Shown here one piece after another: positions 1 to 5,564 of a DNA stretch of 5,564 bases. Positions within the stretch are counted from its first letter, which is position 1, and each line of letters opens with the position of its first letter. A program made the translations under genes and the position numbers. The stretch is taken from positions 1 to 5,564 of the forward strand of contig CAAEMG010000074.1 of the NCBI GenBank assembly GCA_900757025.1, written 5' to 3'. The notes beneath the pieces are model-generated. The model was not told the DNA's origin. It made no database searches and saw only the letters and a list, made by a program, of their open reading frames with translations. The DNA is from Clostridia bacterium. Lineage in GTDB: Bacteria > Bacillota > Clostridia > Lachnospirales > Anaerotignaceae.

Positions 1-3000
1 GAACCACCTGTAGATAATGTTTTTGAAACACTTGAAGCAGGCGAAAACGAAAAAATGTTTGCCGTAGAATTTCTTCCGGGTCAGTATGACCAGAGGGCAG
101 ATTCCGCAATGCAGTGTATTCAGATTATTTCTCAGAAAGAAAGACCTGAAATAGTGTGTGCAAAAGTATATGTGCTTAAAGGCCAGCTTAGCCAGACAGA
201 GTATGAAAAAATCAAAAGCTACTGCATAAACCCTGTAGACTCAAGAGAGGCTTCTCTTGAAATGCCGGAAACTCTTGCAATGAAAATGGAATATCCGGAA
301 GATGTAAAGAGCTTTGACGGATTTACCGAAATGAGCAAAGAAGAGGTTATTGCTTTAAGAAAACAGCTTGAAACAGCTATGAGCGATGAAGACCTTCTTT
401 TCTGCCAGCAGTATTTCAGAGATGTTGAAAAGAGAAACCCTACAGTAACGGAAATAAGAGTTATCGACACATATTGGTCAGATCACTGCCGTCATACAAC
501 ATTCCATACAAAAATTGAAAATGTTAAATTTGACGAAGGCAAATATGCTGCTGCTTTTAAAGATGCTTATAATGTATATCTTGCAAGCAGAGATGAAGTT
601 TACGGAAAAGACACAAAAAGAGATATATGCCTTATGGATTTAGGCGTATTGGCGATGAAGGTTCTCAGAGACAGAGGTATTCTTGATAACCTTGATAAGT
701 CAGACGAAATAAATGCCTGCTCAATAGTTGTTCCTGTCGATGTAGATGGAAAAGAAGAAGAATATCTTATAATGTTTAAGAATGAAACTCATAACCATCC
801 TACGGAAATTGAGCCTTTCGGCGGTGCGGCAACTTGCCTTGGCGGAGCTATAAGAGATCCACTGTCAGGCCGTTCATATGTATATCAGGCTATGCGTGTA
901 ACAGGTGCTGCAGATCCGAGAGTAAAGGTTGAAGACACTATACCGGGCAAACTTCCACAAAGAAAGATTGTTACGGAAGCTGCAAGAGGCTACAGCTCAT
1001 ATGGAAACCAGATTGGTCTTTCAACAGGTCAGGTTGCGGAAGTTTATGACCCTGATTTTGTTGCAAAACGTATGGAAATAGGTGCGGTTATTGCTGCGGC
1101 AAAGAAAGAACACGTAGTTAGAGGAGTTCCTGTTCCGGGAGATATAATTATACTTACAGGCGGAAGAACAGGCCGTGACGGATGCGGCGGAGCTACAGGT
1201 TCTTCAAAAGAGCATACAGTTGAATCTATAAGCACTTGCGGCGCAGAGGTTCAGAAAGGTAATGCTCCTACAGAAAGAAAACTTCAGCGCCTTTTCAGAA
1301 ACCCTGAAGTAAGCGTTATGATTAAAAGATGCAACGACTTTGGTGCAGGCGGTGTTTCTGTTGCCATTGGCGAACTTGCAGACGGTCTTAAAATTGATTT
1401 GGACAAAGTTCCTAAAAAATATGAAGGCCTTGACGGAACAGAACTTGCAATTTCCGAAAGCCAGGAAAGAATGGCAGTTGTAGTTGAAAAAGAAAACGTA
1501 GAAAAATTCATTAAATTTGCGGAAGAAGAAAACCTTGAGGCTACTCCTGTTGCCGTTGTAACAGAAGACAGACGTCTTGTTATGAACTGGAGAGGAAAAG
1601 ACATTGTTGATATTTCAAGAGATTTCCTTGATACAAACGGTGTTACACAGCATACAGATGTTGAAGTTAGAGAGCCTGCTTCATGCGAATACTTTACAAC
1701 TCCTTGCATTGACACAAAATTAATTGCTTCGGATGTAAAGAAAGCATGGACAGAAAATTTGAGCGACCTTAACACAGCAAGCCAGAAGGGTCTTGTTGAA
1801 AGATTTGACTCTACTATAGGCGCAGGCACAGTTCTTATGCCTTTCGGAGGAAAGAACCAGCTTACACCTCCTGAAGTTATGGCAGCAAAAGTTCCTATGC
1901 TTAAAGGCGAAACAACAACAGCCACACTTATGTCTTACGGCTACAACCCTAAGATTGCAAAATGGAGTCCTTTCCACGGTGCAGTTTATGCAGTTGTTGA
2001 ATCACTTGCAAAAATCGTTGCCGCAGGCGGAGATTATACAAAGGTTCGTCTTACATTCCAGGAATATTTTGAAAAGCTCGGAACTGCTCCGGAAAAATGG
2101 GGCAAGCCTTTTGCGGCTCTTATAGGTGCGTTTAAAGCACAGATGGAAATGGGCGTGGCAGCTATAGGCGGAAAAGACAGTATGAGCGGAACATTTATGG
2201 ATATTCATGTTCCACCTACACTTGTTTCATTTGCCGTTGACACAGCTAAGGTTGAAGATATTATTTCTCCTGAGTTTAAGGCGGCAGGCAGCACAGTTGT
2301 TTACCTTCCTGTAAAGAGAGACGAATATGATGTTCCGGATTTCGATTACCTTAAAGAAATGTTCGTTCTTGTACACAGCCTTATTAAAAAAGGTATCTGC
2401 ATTTCTGCACACACTGTAAGAAACGGCGGCGTTGCCGAGGCAGTAAGCAAGATGATGTTCGGTAACGGAATAGGTATGGAATTTAACGAAGACATAAACG
2501 CAGAAGAACTTTTCGTTCCTGCTTACGGTTCATTTGTACTTGAACTTAAAAATACAAAGGTTATAGACTTTATGGGCCTTGACGCAACTATACTTGGTAC
2601 AACAACAGAAAAAGCGTCTATAGTAATTGGTGATACAGAAATTACAATGGAAGAAATTCTTCCTGAATGGGAAAAACCTCTTGAAAAGATTTTCCCTACA
2701 AGAGTAAGAGAAAATATTGTGGGCAATCCGGAAATTAAGCCTTGCGAAATCAAAAAGGCTTCGGCTCCCGCAATTAAAATTGCAAAGCCTAAGGTATTTA
2801 TACCAACATTCCCAGGCACAAACTGCGAATATGACAGTGCAAGAGCATTTGAAAAAGCCGGAGCAGAGGCTAAGACACTTGTTATTGCAAATATGACGGT
2901 TCCTATGCTTGAGGCATCTATCGAAAAGATGGTTAAAGAAATTAAACAGAGCCAGATTATTATGATTCCTGGAGGATTCAGCGCCGGTGATGAACCGGAA

Positions 3001-3582
3001 GGTTCAGGTAAGTTTATTGCCGCAGTATTCAGAAATCCTAAGGTTAAAGAAGCCGTTACAGAACTTCTTAACGACAGAGACGGTCTTATGCTTGGTATTT
3101 GTAATGGTTTCCAGGCACTTATTAAACTTGGTCTTGTTCCTTACGGCGAAATAAGAGATATGGATGCAGAAAGCCCAACTCTCACATATAATAATATTGG
3201 CCGTCATGTATCCTGCCTTGTTGATACAAAGATTACTTCAACAATGTCTCCTTGGCTTTGGGGTACAGAAGTTGGTGATATCCATACTATACCTGTTTCA
3301 CACGGCGAAGGTAGATTTATTGCTCCTGAAGATAAACTTAAAGAGCTTATTGCAAACGGTCAGGTTGCTACACAGTATGTAGATAATCAGGGCAGAGCAA
3401 CATATGATATAAGATTTAATCCAAACGGTTCAATGATGGCTATAGAAGGCATTACAAGCCCTGACGGTCGTGTACTTGGTAAAATGGGTCATTCGGAACG
3501 TATCGGCAACGGTCTTTACAAGAATGTTCCTGGCAAGAAAGACCAGAAGATATTCGAATCAGGTGTTAATTACTTCAAATAA
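1..3582 (+). CDS. purL: Phosphoribosylformylglycinamidine synthase, long single-chain form (5' partial)
   Basis: This cytoplasmic enzyme makes FGAM from FGAR, glutamine and ATP, the fourth step of IMP synthesis. The frame is open from base 1, and the 18 codons before the ATG at 55 (beginning EPPVDNVFETLE) match the family's N-terminal region, so that ATG is internal and roughly 60 residues are missing upstream. In window codon numbering, the order is: end of the PurS-like domain; linker with DHCRHTTF (161-168); first synthetase half with NETHNHPT (261-268), GGRTGRDGCGGATG (387-400) and CNDFGAGG (444-451); second half with GGKDSMSG (723-730) and RNGG (807-810); and a class I glutaminase domain from about 929. 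The glutaminase has GICNGFQAL with the nucleophile Cys1034, and the His1164/Glu1166 pair in GHSERIG. All key motifs are intact. The fused glutaminase and the 1193 visible codons fit the clostridial long PurL family of about 1250 residues, not the split PurS/PurL/PurQ system. A TAA stop is followed at once by a possible coupled micro-ORF. Confidence 0.98.
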   Translation, partial: EPPVDNVFETLEAGENEKMFAVEFLPGQYDQRADSAMQCIQIISQKERPEIVCAKVYVLKGQLSQTEYEKIKSYCINPVDSREASLEMPETLAMKMEYPEDVKSFDGFTEMSKEEVIALRKQLETAMSDEDLLFCQQYFRDVEKRNPTVTEIRVIDTYWSDHCRHTTFHTKIENVKFDEGKYAAAFKDAYNVYLASRDEVYGKDTKRDICLMDLGVLAMKVLRDRGILDNLDKSDEINACSIVVPVDVDGKEEEYLIMFKNETHNHPTEIEPFGGAATCLGGAIRDPLSGRSYVYQAMRVTGAADPRVKVEDTIPGKLPQRKIVTEAARGYSSYGNQIGLSTGQVAEVYDPDFVAKRMEIGAVIAAAKKEHVVRGVPVPGDIIILTGGRTGRDGCGGATGSSKEHTVESISTCGAEVQKGNAPTERKLQRLFRNPEVSVMIKRCNDFGAGGVSVAIGELADGLKIDLDKVPKKYEGLDGTELAISESQERMAVVVEKENVEKFIKFAEEENLEATPVAVVTEDRRLVMNWRGKDIVDISRDFLDTNGVTQHTDVEVREPASCEYFTTPCIDTKLIASDVKKAWTENLSDLNTASQKGLVERFDSTIGAGTVLMPFGGKNQLTPPEVMAAKVPMLKGETTTATLMSYGYNPKIAKWSPFHGAVYAVVESLAKIVAAGGDYTKVRLTFQEYFEKLGTAPEKWGKPFAALIGAFKAQMEMGVAAIGGKDSMSGTFMDIHVPPTLVSFAVDTAKVEDIISPEFKAAGSTVVYLPVKRDEYDVPDFDYLKEMFVLVHSLIKKGICISAHTVRNGGVAEAVSKMMFGNGIGMEFNEDINAEELFVPAYGSFVLELKNTKVIDFMGLDATILGTTTEKASIVIGDTEITMEEILPEWEKPLEKIFPTRVRENIVGNPEIKPCEIKKASAPAIKIAKPKVFIPTFPGTNCEYDSARAFEKAGAEAKTLVIANMTVPMLEASIEKMVKEIKQSQIIMIPGGFSAGDEPEGSGKFIAAVFRNPKVKEAVTELLNDRDGLMLGICNGFQALIKLGLVPYGEIRDMDAESPTLTYNNIGRHVSCLVDTKITSTMSPWLWGTEVGDIHTIPVSHGEGRFIAPEDKLKELIANGQVATQYVDNQGRATYDIRFNPNGSMMAIEGITSPDGRVLGKMGHSERIGNGLYKNVPGKKDQKIFESGVNYFK

Positions 3583-3583
3583 T

Positions 3584-3590
3584 GAGAGGA
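3584..3590 (+). promoter_or_regulatory. Shine-Dalgarno of the purL-linked micro-ORF
   Basis: GAGAGGA begins two bases after the purL stop and lies nine bases before the ATG at 3600, a workable spacing. It abuts the in-frame ATG at 3591, with no spacing, so it argues for the start at 3600. A third in-frame ATG at 3582 overlaps the purL TAA (TAATG), an arrangement typical of translational coupling. Confidence 0.5.
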
Positions 3591-3599
3591 ATGAAAATA

Positions 3600-3695
3600 A
3601 TGAAAATAACTACTTTAGTATTAAGTGCAGTATCTGTAGCGGTTTCAGCGGCACTTTTGGCATTCTCAATCGTTAATTTATCAAGAAATGATTGA
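3600..3695 (+). CDS. Small hydrophobic protein, 31 aa, single predicted membrane helix (hypothetical)
   Basis: I do not recognise a named family. The product is 31 residues: a short N-terminus with one lysine (MKITT), then about 23 uncharged residues rich in Leu, Val, Ala and Ser (roughly residues 4-27), ending in NLSRND. This looks like one transmembrane helix. Regularly spaced small residues (Ser/Ala) suggest helix packing against a partner, which is inference. There is no cysteine, so it is not a lipoprotein. The start at 3600 is chosen because GAGAGGA sits nine bases upstream; starts at 3591 (34 aa) and 3582 (37 aa, overlapping the purL stop) are in the same frame. No promoter or terminator separates it from purL, so it is probably co-transcribed and perhaps coupled. 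Its TGA stop lies inside the -35 box of the next promoter. It could be a chance ORF, but the ribosome binding site, position and hydrophobic pattern favour a real gene. Confidence 0.5.
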   Translation: MKITTLVLSAVSVAVSAALLAFSIVNLSRND

Positions 3696-3719
3696 CACTT
3701 TCAAAAAAAGTAATATAAT
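3692..3719 (+). promoter_or_regulatory. Near-consensus sigma-70/SigA-type promoter upstream of gap
   Basis: TTGACA (3692-3697) and TATAAT (3714-3719) are both perfect consensus hexamers, separated by 16 bases. The predicted transcription start is around 3726, giving gap a leader of about 140 bases. The -35 box overlaps the stop codon of the micro-ORF (TGA, 3693-3695), so this promoter sits at the very end of the purL transcription unit. It is the strongest promoter match in the window and suits a highly expressed glycolytic gene. Confidence 0.8.
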
Positions 3720-3730
3720 ATACATTAGAG

Positions 3731-3774
3731 TGAAGCGGTAGTAATTTTGCTACCGCTTCATAAAAAAATTTTTT
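3731..3774 (+). terminator. Perfect hairpin followed by A-run and T-run: purL-unit terminator or 5' stem-loop of gap mRNA
   Basis: TGAAGCGGTAG (3731-3741) pairs perfectly with CTACCGCTTCA (3750-3760) around an eight-base loop. Downstream comes an A7 run and then six T (3769-3774). The T-run starts about eight bases after the stem, not directly at its base as in a textbook terminator. Two readings are possible. It may end transcripts coming from purL. Alternatively, because it lies about five bases after the predicted start of the 3692-3719 promoter, it may be a 5'-terminal stem-loop in the gap mRNA, which in other bacteria protects messages from decay. Both roles could be combined. The stem is certain from the sequence; the role is not. 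Confidence 0.55.
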
Positions 3775-3783
3775 GCGAAAACA

Positions 3784-3820
3784 GGTATAATTGTACCCAC
3801 GACAGTAAAAAATATACTGT
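3784..3820 (+). promoter_or_regulatory. Two dyads and a possible second gap promoter
   Basis: A 14-base near-palindrome, GGTATAATTGTACC (3784-3797), contains a TATAAT but has no convincing -35 box 16-18 bases upstream. Five bases downstream is an inverted repeat: ACAGTA (3802-3807) and TACTGT (3815-3820) with a seven-base AT spacer. TTGTAC (3791-3796) and TATACT (3813-3818), 16 bases apart, could be a weaker promoter with the second dyad overlapping its -10 box, as an operator would. Neither dyad matches the Rex consensus as I know it. The symmetry is directly visible; an operator role is inference. Confidence 0.3.
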
Positions 3821-3854
3821 AAGCAATAAAGAAGTGAAAGAAAATTATTTTTTC

Positions 3855-3860
3855 AGGAGG
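3855..3860 (+). promoter_or_regulatory. Strong ribosome binding site of gap
   Basis: AGGAGG, a full match to the anti-Shine-Dalgarno core, lies eight bases before the ATG at 3869. It fixes the gap start and points to high translation. Confidence 0.9.
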
Positions 3861-3868
3861 TTTGTAAA

Positions 3869-4876
3869 ATGGTTAAAATAGGTATTAATGGATTTGGACG
3901 TATAGGTAGACTTGTACTTCGTGCTTCTCTTAAAAAAGATGACGTTAAGGTAGTTGCGGTAAACGACCCATTTGTAGATTTGGAATATATGGCTTATATG
4001 CTTAAATATGATACAGCTCACGGAATTTTTGACGGCACAATCGAAACAAAAGACGGCAAACTTATTGTAAACGGAAATGAAATTACAGTTTTTGCCTGCA
4101 TGAACCCTGGCGATATTGCATGGAAAGATGCAGGAGCAGAATACATTGTTGAATCGACAGGTGCTTTCACATCTGCTGAAAAAGCATCAGCACATTTTAA
4201 CGGCGGTGCAAAGAAAGTTGTTATTTCAGCTCCATCACCCGATGCACCTATGTTTGTTATGGGCGTAAACAACGAAACTTATACATCAGACATGAACATT
4301 GTTTCAAACGCAAGCTGCACAACAAACTGTCTTGCTCCTGTAGCAAAGGTTCTTAACGATAAATTCGGTATTGTTGAAGGTCTTATGACAACAGTTCATT
4401 CAACAACAGCTACACAGAAAACAGTTGACGGCCCATCAAAGAAAGACTGGAGAGGCGGACGTGCCGCATCTGCAAACATTATTCCTTCTTCAACAGGTGC
4501 TGCAAAGGCTGTTACAAAGGTTATTCCTTCTCTTAAAGGAAAACTTACAGGTATGGCATTCAGAGTTCCTACAATAGATGTTTCAGTTGTAGACCTTACG
4601 GCAAGACTTGAAAAGCCTGCAACATACGAAGAAATTAAAGCAGCTATGAAAGAGGCTTCAGAAGGCAGCCTTAAGGGTATCCTTGGATATACAGAAGATG
4701 CTGTTGTATCAAGCGATTTCCTTGGCGACCCAAGAACATCAATATTCGATGCAGAGGCAGGAATTTCTCTTAGCGATAACTTTGTAAAAGTTATTTCATG
4801 GTATGATAACGAATGGGGCTACTCAAACAAGGTTGTAGAACTTATCGAATACATGGCAAAAGTTGACGCAAAATAA
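3869..4876 (+). CDS. gap: Glyceraldehyde-3-phosphate dehydrogenase, class I, NAD-dependent
   Basis: The enzyme oxidises and phosphorylates glyceraldehyde 3-phosphate to 1,3-bisphosphoglycerate with NAD+, as a cytoplasmic homotetramer in glycolysis. At 335 residues it has the normal full length. Visible features are the Rossmann dinucleotide site INGFGRIGR (6-14), Asp33 at the end of the second strand (NAD rather than NADP preference), the active-site segment SNASCTTNCLAP with nucleophile Cys150, the catalytic His177 in TTVHSTTATQ, and the C-terminal SWYDNEWGYSN. The segment after Asp33 (NDPFVDLEYMAYMLKYDTAHG region, residues 32-52) resembles the E. coli GapA and eukaryotic GAPDH subtype more than the Bacillus type, which usually has NDLTD there. 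The start is fixed by the AGGAGG site. gap has its own promoter and a terminator just after it, with no cggR before and no pgk after, so it appears monocistronic. Confidence 0.98.
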   Translation: MVKIGINGFGRIGRLVLRASLKKDDVKVVAVNDPFVDLEYMAYMLKYDTAHGIFDGTIETKDGKLIVNGNEITVFACMNPGDIAWKDAGAEYIVESTGAFTSAEKASAHFNGGAKKVVISAPSPDAPMFVMGVNNETYTSDMNIVSNASCTTNCLAPVAKVLNDKFGIVEGLMTTVHSTTATQKTVDGPSKKDWRGGRAASANIIPSSTGAAKAVTKVIPSLKGKLTGMAFRVPTIDVSVVDLTARLEKPATYEEIKAAMKEASEGSLKGILGYTEDAVVSSDFLGDPRTSIFDAEAGISLSDNFVKVISWYDNEWGYSNKVVELIEYMAKVDAK

Positions 4877-4892
4877 TTAAGTGAAAGTTTTT

Positions 4893-4928
4893 AAAAAGGC
4901 ACTCATTGAGAAATGGGTGTCTTTTGTT
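4893..4928 (+). terminator. Rho-independent terminator of gap
   Basis: The arms GGCACTCAT (4898-4906) and ATGGGTGTC (4913-4921) form a nine-pair stem with two G-U pairs and a six-base loop. An A-run before (4893-4897) and TTTTGTTAT after complete the usual shape and let the stem extend by A-U pairs. It begins 17 bases after the gap stop and should end the gap transcript. The A-run and T-run symmetry could also let it act on the minus strand, but no minus-strand gene is nearby. Confidence 0.85.
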
Positions 4929-4930
4929 AT

Positions 4931-5127
4931 ATTAAGGGCATAAGAATAATCGAAATCTCTATGACTTTGTTTAGGTTTATAAGAGTTTTCGGCTGCGGCT
5001 GAGTCGCCCATGATGATAAAAAGGCAGGTAAACACATAAAAGAGATGAATATTTTTAAGTATAATTTTTAAAAAAAGAATACAAATATTTAAAAATAAAA
5101 ACTTATTTTGTTTGAAATATAGACTTT
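4931..5127. other. Intergenic region between the gap terminator and the pyrophosphatase leader
   Basis: No gene is supported here. Positions about 4931-5040 have a composition near that of the coding DNA and hold a GC-rich core (4990-5009) with a small possible hairpin, GCGGC (4995-4999) and GTCGC (5003-5007) around TGA. A 13-codon plus-strand ORF (4961-5002) and a 44-codon minus-strand ORF (5011 down to 4877) cross it; neither has a ribosome binding site I would trust. Positions 5041-5127 are extremely AT-rich with long A and T runs, as often seen upstream of promoters. A TATAAT at 5060-5065 has no good -35 partner. A weak promoter for the downstream gene, TAGACT (5120-5125) with TAAAAT (5143-5148) at 17-base spacing, is possible but uncertain. 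Confidence 0.5.
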
Positions 5128-5176
5128 TTGCGTAAAATGTAATAAAATACCTTACGGTATAGATACATTTACGCAA
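5128..5176 (+). promoter_or_regulatory. Long imperfect inverted repeat upstream of the pyrophosphatase gene
   Basis: TTGCGTAAAATGTA (5128-5141) pairs with TACATTTACGCAA (5164-5176): nine pairs, a single bulged A at 5137, then four more pairs. Inside it, ATACC (5147-5151) and GGTAT (5156-5160) form a second hairpin with a TTAC loop. No T-run follows, so it is not a terminator. It ends 30 bases before the GTG start, so it is either in the mRNA leader or a DNA operator over the promoter. The outer arm centres are about 40 bases apart. The symmetry is visible; the role is unknown. Confidence 0.45.
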
Positions 5177-5193
5177 TAATTTATAAATTAGTT

Positions 5194-5199
5194 GAGGTG
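5194..5199 (+). promoter_or_regulatory. Ribosome binding site that decides the GTG start
   Basis: GAGGTG lies seven bases before the GTG at 5207. The frame is closed by TAG at 5189-5191, and the only other possible start (TTG at 5192) has no ribosome binding site, so GTG 5207 is the start. Confidence 0.8.
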
Positions 5200-5206
5200 T
5201 AAAAAA

Positions 5207-5564
5207 GTGAAAAAAGAAAAAGAAATTATCGTAGTGGGACATAAAAATCCCGATACAGACTCAATTTGTGCTGCAATTACTTATGCAAATCTCAAACGTG
5301 TTCTTACAGGAGAAAACTATGTTCCTAAAAGAGCGGGAAACATAAATAAGGAAACACAGTTTGCTTTGGAAAAATTCGGCGTTAAAGAGCCGGAATATGT
5401 TGGCGATGTAAGAACACAGGTAAGCGACATAGATTTAAGAAAAATTGACCCTATTAAAAAAGGTGCATCAATTAAAACAGCTTACTCAAGAATGAAAAAC
5501 GAAAACGCATCTCTTCTTGTTGTAACAAATGATGACAACTATCTTGAAGGTGTTATATCAGTAA
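5207..5564 (+). CDS. ppaC: Manganese-dependent inorganic pyrophosphatase, family II with CBS domain (3' partial)
   Basis: Family II pyrophosphatases hydrolyse pyrophosphate to two phosphates in the cytoplasm with Mn2+ (or Co2+), pulling nucleotide and other biosynthetic reactions forward. The 119 complete codons seen start with GTG and a Lys/Glu-rich leader, then IIVVGHKNPDTDS with the DHH-family metal ligands His12, Asp16 and Asp18. The segments RAGNINKETQFAL and DVRTQVSDID follow, as in the CBS-containing members. From about residue 80, GASIKTAYSRMKNENASLLV and the LEGVIS segment look like the first half of a CBS domain, which plain B. subtilis-type PpaC (about 310 residues) lacks at this point. 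The full protein is expected to be about 540-550 residues (DHH, CBS, often DRTGG, CBS, DHHA2), but this lies outside the window. CBS members are known to be inhibited by AMP/ADP and activated by ATP. The symbol follows the family name; the CBS form has no settled symbol. Confidence 0.92.
   Translation, partial: MKKEKEIIVVGHKNPDTDSICAAITYANLKRVLTGENYVPKRAGNINKETQFALEKFGVKEPEYVGDVRTQVSDIDLRKIDPIKKGASIKTAYSRMKNENASLLVVTNDDNYLEGVISV

Noticed and set aside
55..57. ATG at 55 as the start of purL
   Set aside because: The frame is open to base 1, the residues encoded before it fit the family's N-terminal region, and there is no ribosome binding site before this ATG.
219..3207. Several minus-strand ORFs of 60-213 codons antisense to purL
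   Set aside because: They are shadows of a strongly supported coding frame, have Ser/Phe/Thr-rich composition typical of antisense frames, and show no domain signal.
3470..3676. 68-codon plus-strand ORF overlapping the end of purL
   Set aside because: It is out of frame with purL, reads through Asn/Glu-rich low-complexity sequence, and lacks a ribosome binding site; the micro-ORF in another frame is better supported.
3726..3868. T-box, riboswitch, Rex or cre element in the gap leader
   Set aside because: I found no T-box core, no known riboswitch motif, no TTGTTAA-type Rex site and no acceptable cre match; only the hairpin and the two unassigned dyads remain.
5060..5065. TATAAT as a promoter -10 box for the pyrophosphatase gene
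   Set aside because: No recognisable -35 hexamer lies 16-18 bases upstream, and such hexamers are expected by chance in very AT-rich DNA.
5050..5097. Inverted repeat TATTTTTAA / TTAAAAATA
   Set aside because: Only A and T in a low-complexity stretch with a 30-base spacer; chance is the simplest explanation.
4877..5242. 121-codon minus-strand ORF over the intergenic region
   Set aside because: It overlaps the gap terminator and the pyrophosphatase start; its first half is low-complexity Phe/Leu/Lys/Ile/Tyr from AT-rich DNA, and there is no ribosome binding site or known domain.

Overview
The window suggests an AT-rich Firmicute, most likely a member of Clostridia (Lachnospiraceae-like). The evidence is the long single-chain clostridial-type PurL, strong AGGAGG-type ribosome binding sites, AT-rich intergenic DNA, and a CBS-domain family II pyrophosphatase. 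No taxonomic marker is present, so genus and species cannot be named from the sequence alone.

All genes read on the plus strand. (1) Positions 1-3582 hold the 3' 95% or so of purL, which encodes phosphoribosylformylglycinamidine synthase (purine synthesis); its true start lies upstream of the window. (2) A small ORF (3600-3695) follows and is probably translated together with purL. It encodes a 31-residue peptide that is almost entirely one hydrophobic helix. Its stop codon lies inside the -35 box of a near-consensus promoter. (3) Positions 3692-3868 form a control region for gap: that promoter, a perfect 11-bp hairpin almost at the predicted 5' end of the transcript, two dyads that could be operators, and a strong ribosome binding site. 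(4) Positions 3869-4876 encode a complete class I NAD-dependent glyceraldehyde-3-phosphate dehydrogenase (gap), followed by a terminator at about 4893-4928. gap is therefore probably transcribed alone rather than in a glycolytic operon. (5) Positions 4931-5206 are intergenic. They contain a short GC-richer island of unknown nature, a very AT-rich stretch, and a long imperfect hairpin at 5128-5176. (6) From 5207 to the window end is the 5' part of a manganese-dependent inorganic pyrophosphatase gene of the DHH/CBS type, starting with GTG.

The three main genes are core metabolism: purine synthesis, glycolysis and pyrophosphate removal. They look like three adjacent transcription units rather than one pathway operon. 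A loose link exists because purine nucleotide synthesis produces pyrophosphate and CBS-type pyrophosphatases are known to respond to adenine nucleotides, but nothing in the window proves co-regulation. I see no mobile element, CRISPR array, tRNA, rRNA, recognisable riboswitch or defence system. The least-explained items are the purL-linked micro-ORF, the gap leader, and the hairpin and island upstream of the pyrophosphatase gene.
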